From NCBI GenBank assembly GCA_910586405.1, contig CAJUII010000050.1, forward strand, positions 9,069 through 23,696: DNA of 14,628 nucleotides, given 5' to 3'. The translations under genes and the position numbers were made by a program. A model generated the notes under the pieces. The model was not told the origin of the DNA and did no database searches. It worked only from the letters and a program-made list of their open reading frames with translations. Within the stretch, counting starts at the first letter, position 1. Each line of letters opens with the position of its first letter. Shown here piece by piece: positions 14,401-14,628 of the stretch. Source of the stretch: an uncultured Lachnospiraceae bacterium (lineage in GTDB: Bacteria; Bacillota; Clostridia; Lachnospirales; Lachnospiraceae).

Positions 14401-14628
14401 ACTCTGCGACATAACCGCTGCCGTCCTCCTGCTCATGACTTTTTGCCCTTGTCATTTCCGTAATTTCTGCATTATCGGACTTATCCCAGTCAATATATAA
14501 AGTAACTTCGTCGCCTGCATCAGCAGTTGTATCGGGTACAGTCACCTGAACCTTCAATTCCGTGTCTGACCACACTGGAATAAACTTCGCATTGATTCCC
14601 TGAATCTCATAGCTTTTTCCGTTTGCAT
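11438..14628 (-). CDS. Large secreted multidomain carbohydrate-binding protein (partial, N-terminus beyond right edge)
   Basis: The last 1062 or so codons of a large extracellular protein; the frame is open to the right edge, so a GTG near 14575 is not the true start. Residue numbers here count from that GTG. Residues 1-107 look like part of a beta-rich sugar-binding module. Residues about 108-293 are a CBM9-like module: IKVDGEQEAAWEQA, LLWDEQYLYVLATVTD, HERDSVEVFIDENN and SWYDESGQGW. Two FIVAR repeats follow (about 305-370 and 377-443), then about seven Ig-like repeats (446-1026). The protein ends DSLFSKTMSWFHKN, with no LPXTG motif, SLH domain or C-terminal membrane anchor. In related secreted proteins as I recall them, such modules are attached to a glycoside hydrolase such as a GH10 xylanase; the catalytic domain, if any, would lie to the right. 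A surface adhesin is the main alternative. A strong terminator follows the stop codon. Confidence 0.88.
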   Translation of the reverse strand, partial: ANGKSYEIQGINAKFIPVWSDTELKVQVTVPDTTADAGDEVTLYIDWDKSDNAEITEMTRAKSHEQEDGSGYVAEFTVPRECTTAMNFSMDVVVSDNGELYAFNDMTMNQGTSSKYYASAITKPYMTIAKVGKDVIKVDGEQEAAWEQAKEVQFQIRTGTTQAAASAKLLWDEQYLYVLATVTDAALDKTSSQVHERDSVEVFIDENNHKSDSYEADDKQYRIDYENEQSYNGDNCNAENVVSKTTVTDKGYLVEAAFKWTEITPEIGNKIGIDLQINDAESGKRIGTVSWYDESGQGWSSPGVFGSATLGDLIKAPDPEKPDVKEVLNSLISDCESLKKDEYTDESWIPFAKALEDAKAVQGNADAAQEDIQKAIDALKAAKAGLQRRGEPEPVNKDQLRELIGKCETLRKDEYTKASWDIFAKALADAKAAAENEAATQEEIQKAVTNLAEALEQLKERQDLWAYDIADITYTGYAIKPEVTVYSGKTLLKLGKDYTVTYKNNTKASVNAEVIIKGKGNYTGSITKVFKIVPKDLASKDITISNIFVRASKTGKSITPMPVVMRDGKKLNKKEYGVGTIKDKDGKTIGQITAPGVYTVTVNGVQENGYTGSREIQMTVLGSDQILMSAVKVSGIKNMEYTGSKVEPKFTVKYGSKTLTLNQDYTVLCDSKEVGTATAVIKGIGEKYVGEKEVTFKIIGTALKAKDVTLENAADSVYTGKAIEPDVRIAGARRNKDYVVSYEDNVNVGTARVTVKGIGRYSGTIKKTFKIAAFDIKENAGGKLKYNTAIKVPYMKGGSTLAEADLKAAFGGVNLIEGVDYTLSYSANKKLGTASVRIKGKGNFKGTTAPISFTIEKQNLAKLTDVTAADVLQKKAKSYNRVNPVLRDFDGKTLKKGKDYTITGYTKEDGTTLITGTPQVGDIIRVKVEGKNCYTGVSYADFRIIENNRNIAKAKIKVEPQVYTGKEITLSEVDPITGKRQILVTMKINGVTMTLKEGKDYEIVKTSSIRNINKGTGKLTIRGIHGFGGTKTVSFKIKAKDLDHVVWYDSLFSKTMSWFHKN
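11498..13240 (-). repeat. Array of about seven Ig-like protein repeats (YTGK ... DYTV ... GKGNYTG pattern)
   Basis: Within the large secreted protein, units of roughly 75-105 residues recur with the pattern YTGKxIxP, then GKDYTVxY, then GTAxVxIKGKGNYTG, then FKI. Clear units are seen at residues about 446-520, 611-690, 691-760 and 767-840. More diverged ones occur at 525-608, 848-930 and 938-1026. They are variable enough that the DNA itself is not a simple tandem repeat. Such arrays usually act as stalks that hold functional domains away from the cell surface. Confidence 0.8.
13247..13663 (-). repeat. Two tandem FIVAR repeats
   Basis: Two helical repeats of about 66 residues each. The matching cores are LISDCESLKKDEYTDESW and LIGKCETLRKDEYTKASW, followed by FAKALEDAKAV and FAKALADAKAA, then AAQEDIQKAI and ATQEEIQKAV. 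They join the CBM9-like module to the Ig-like array. FIVAR modules are common spacers or binding modules in Gram-positive cell-surface proteins. Confidence 0.85.

Noticed and set aside
14573..14575. GTG as start of the large secreted protein
   Set aside because: The frame stays open to the window edge with protein-like sequence and no ribosome binding site or signal peptide, so the gene is truncated by the window.

Overview
The window looks like a piece of a Gram-positive gut or rumen Firmicute chromosome, most likely family Lachnospiraceae. I base this on purine-rich GGAGG-type ribosome binding sites, a lipoprotein-type sugar-binding protein, extracellular protein modules (CBM9-like, FIVAR, YTGK/DYTV-type Ig-like repeats) that I associate with that family, and moderate GC content with AT-rich intergenic regions. 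No rRNA, tRNA, CRISPR array, insertion sequence or phage gene was seen. Coding density is high and no gene-free stretch exceeds about 210 bp.

Left part (1-8597): a carbohydrate-uptake and phosphorolysis locus. A solute-binding lipoprotein gene (706-2181, minus) is followed by a sugar ABC permease gene that runs off the left edge (1-630, minus). Divergent from them is an AraC-type regulator gene (2373-3116, plus). Convergent with the regulator is a two-gene minus-strand operon of GH94 family phosphorylases: a 914-residue member (5683-8427) resembling the laminaribiose phosphorylase type, then an 804-residue member (3205-5619) resembling cellobiose, chitobiose and cellobionic acid phosphorylases. 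The inferred scheme is import of a beta-linked disaccharide or oligosaccharide, then cytoplasmic phosphorolysis to a sugar 1-phosphate plus an acceptor sugar. No ATPase gene lies in the window, so an MsmX-type shared ATPase or one beyond the edge is presumably used.

The best discovery is regulatory. A 34-bp element made of two 10-bp direct repeats in 20-bp register lies upstream of the GH94 operon (8510-8543). A diverged copy, 24 of 34 bases identical by hand alignment, lies upstream of the transporter operon (2274-2307). Both sit exactly 23 bp from a -10-like hexamer. This is the layout expected of an AraC-family activator site and would tie transporter, regulator and both phosphorylases into one regulon.

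Right part (8598-14628): a DUF1703-type AAA-ATPase/PD-(D/E)XK protein gene (8598-10304) lies downstream of a class I SAM-dependent methyltransferase gene (10391-11227). Further right is the 3' part of a large secreted protein gene (11438-14628) with a CBM9-like carbohydrate-binding module, two FIVAR repeats and about seven Ig-like repeats. All three are on the minus strand. The large protein may carry a glycanase domain outside the window that generates oligosaccharides for the left-hand locus, but this cannot be shown here.
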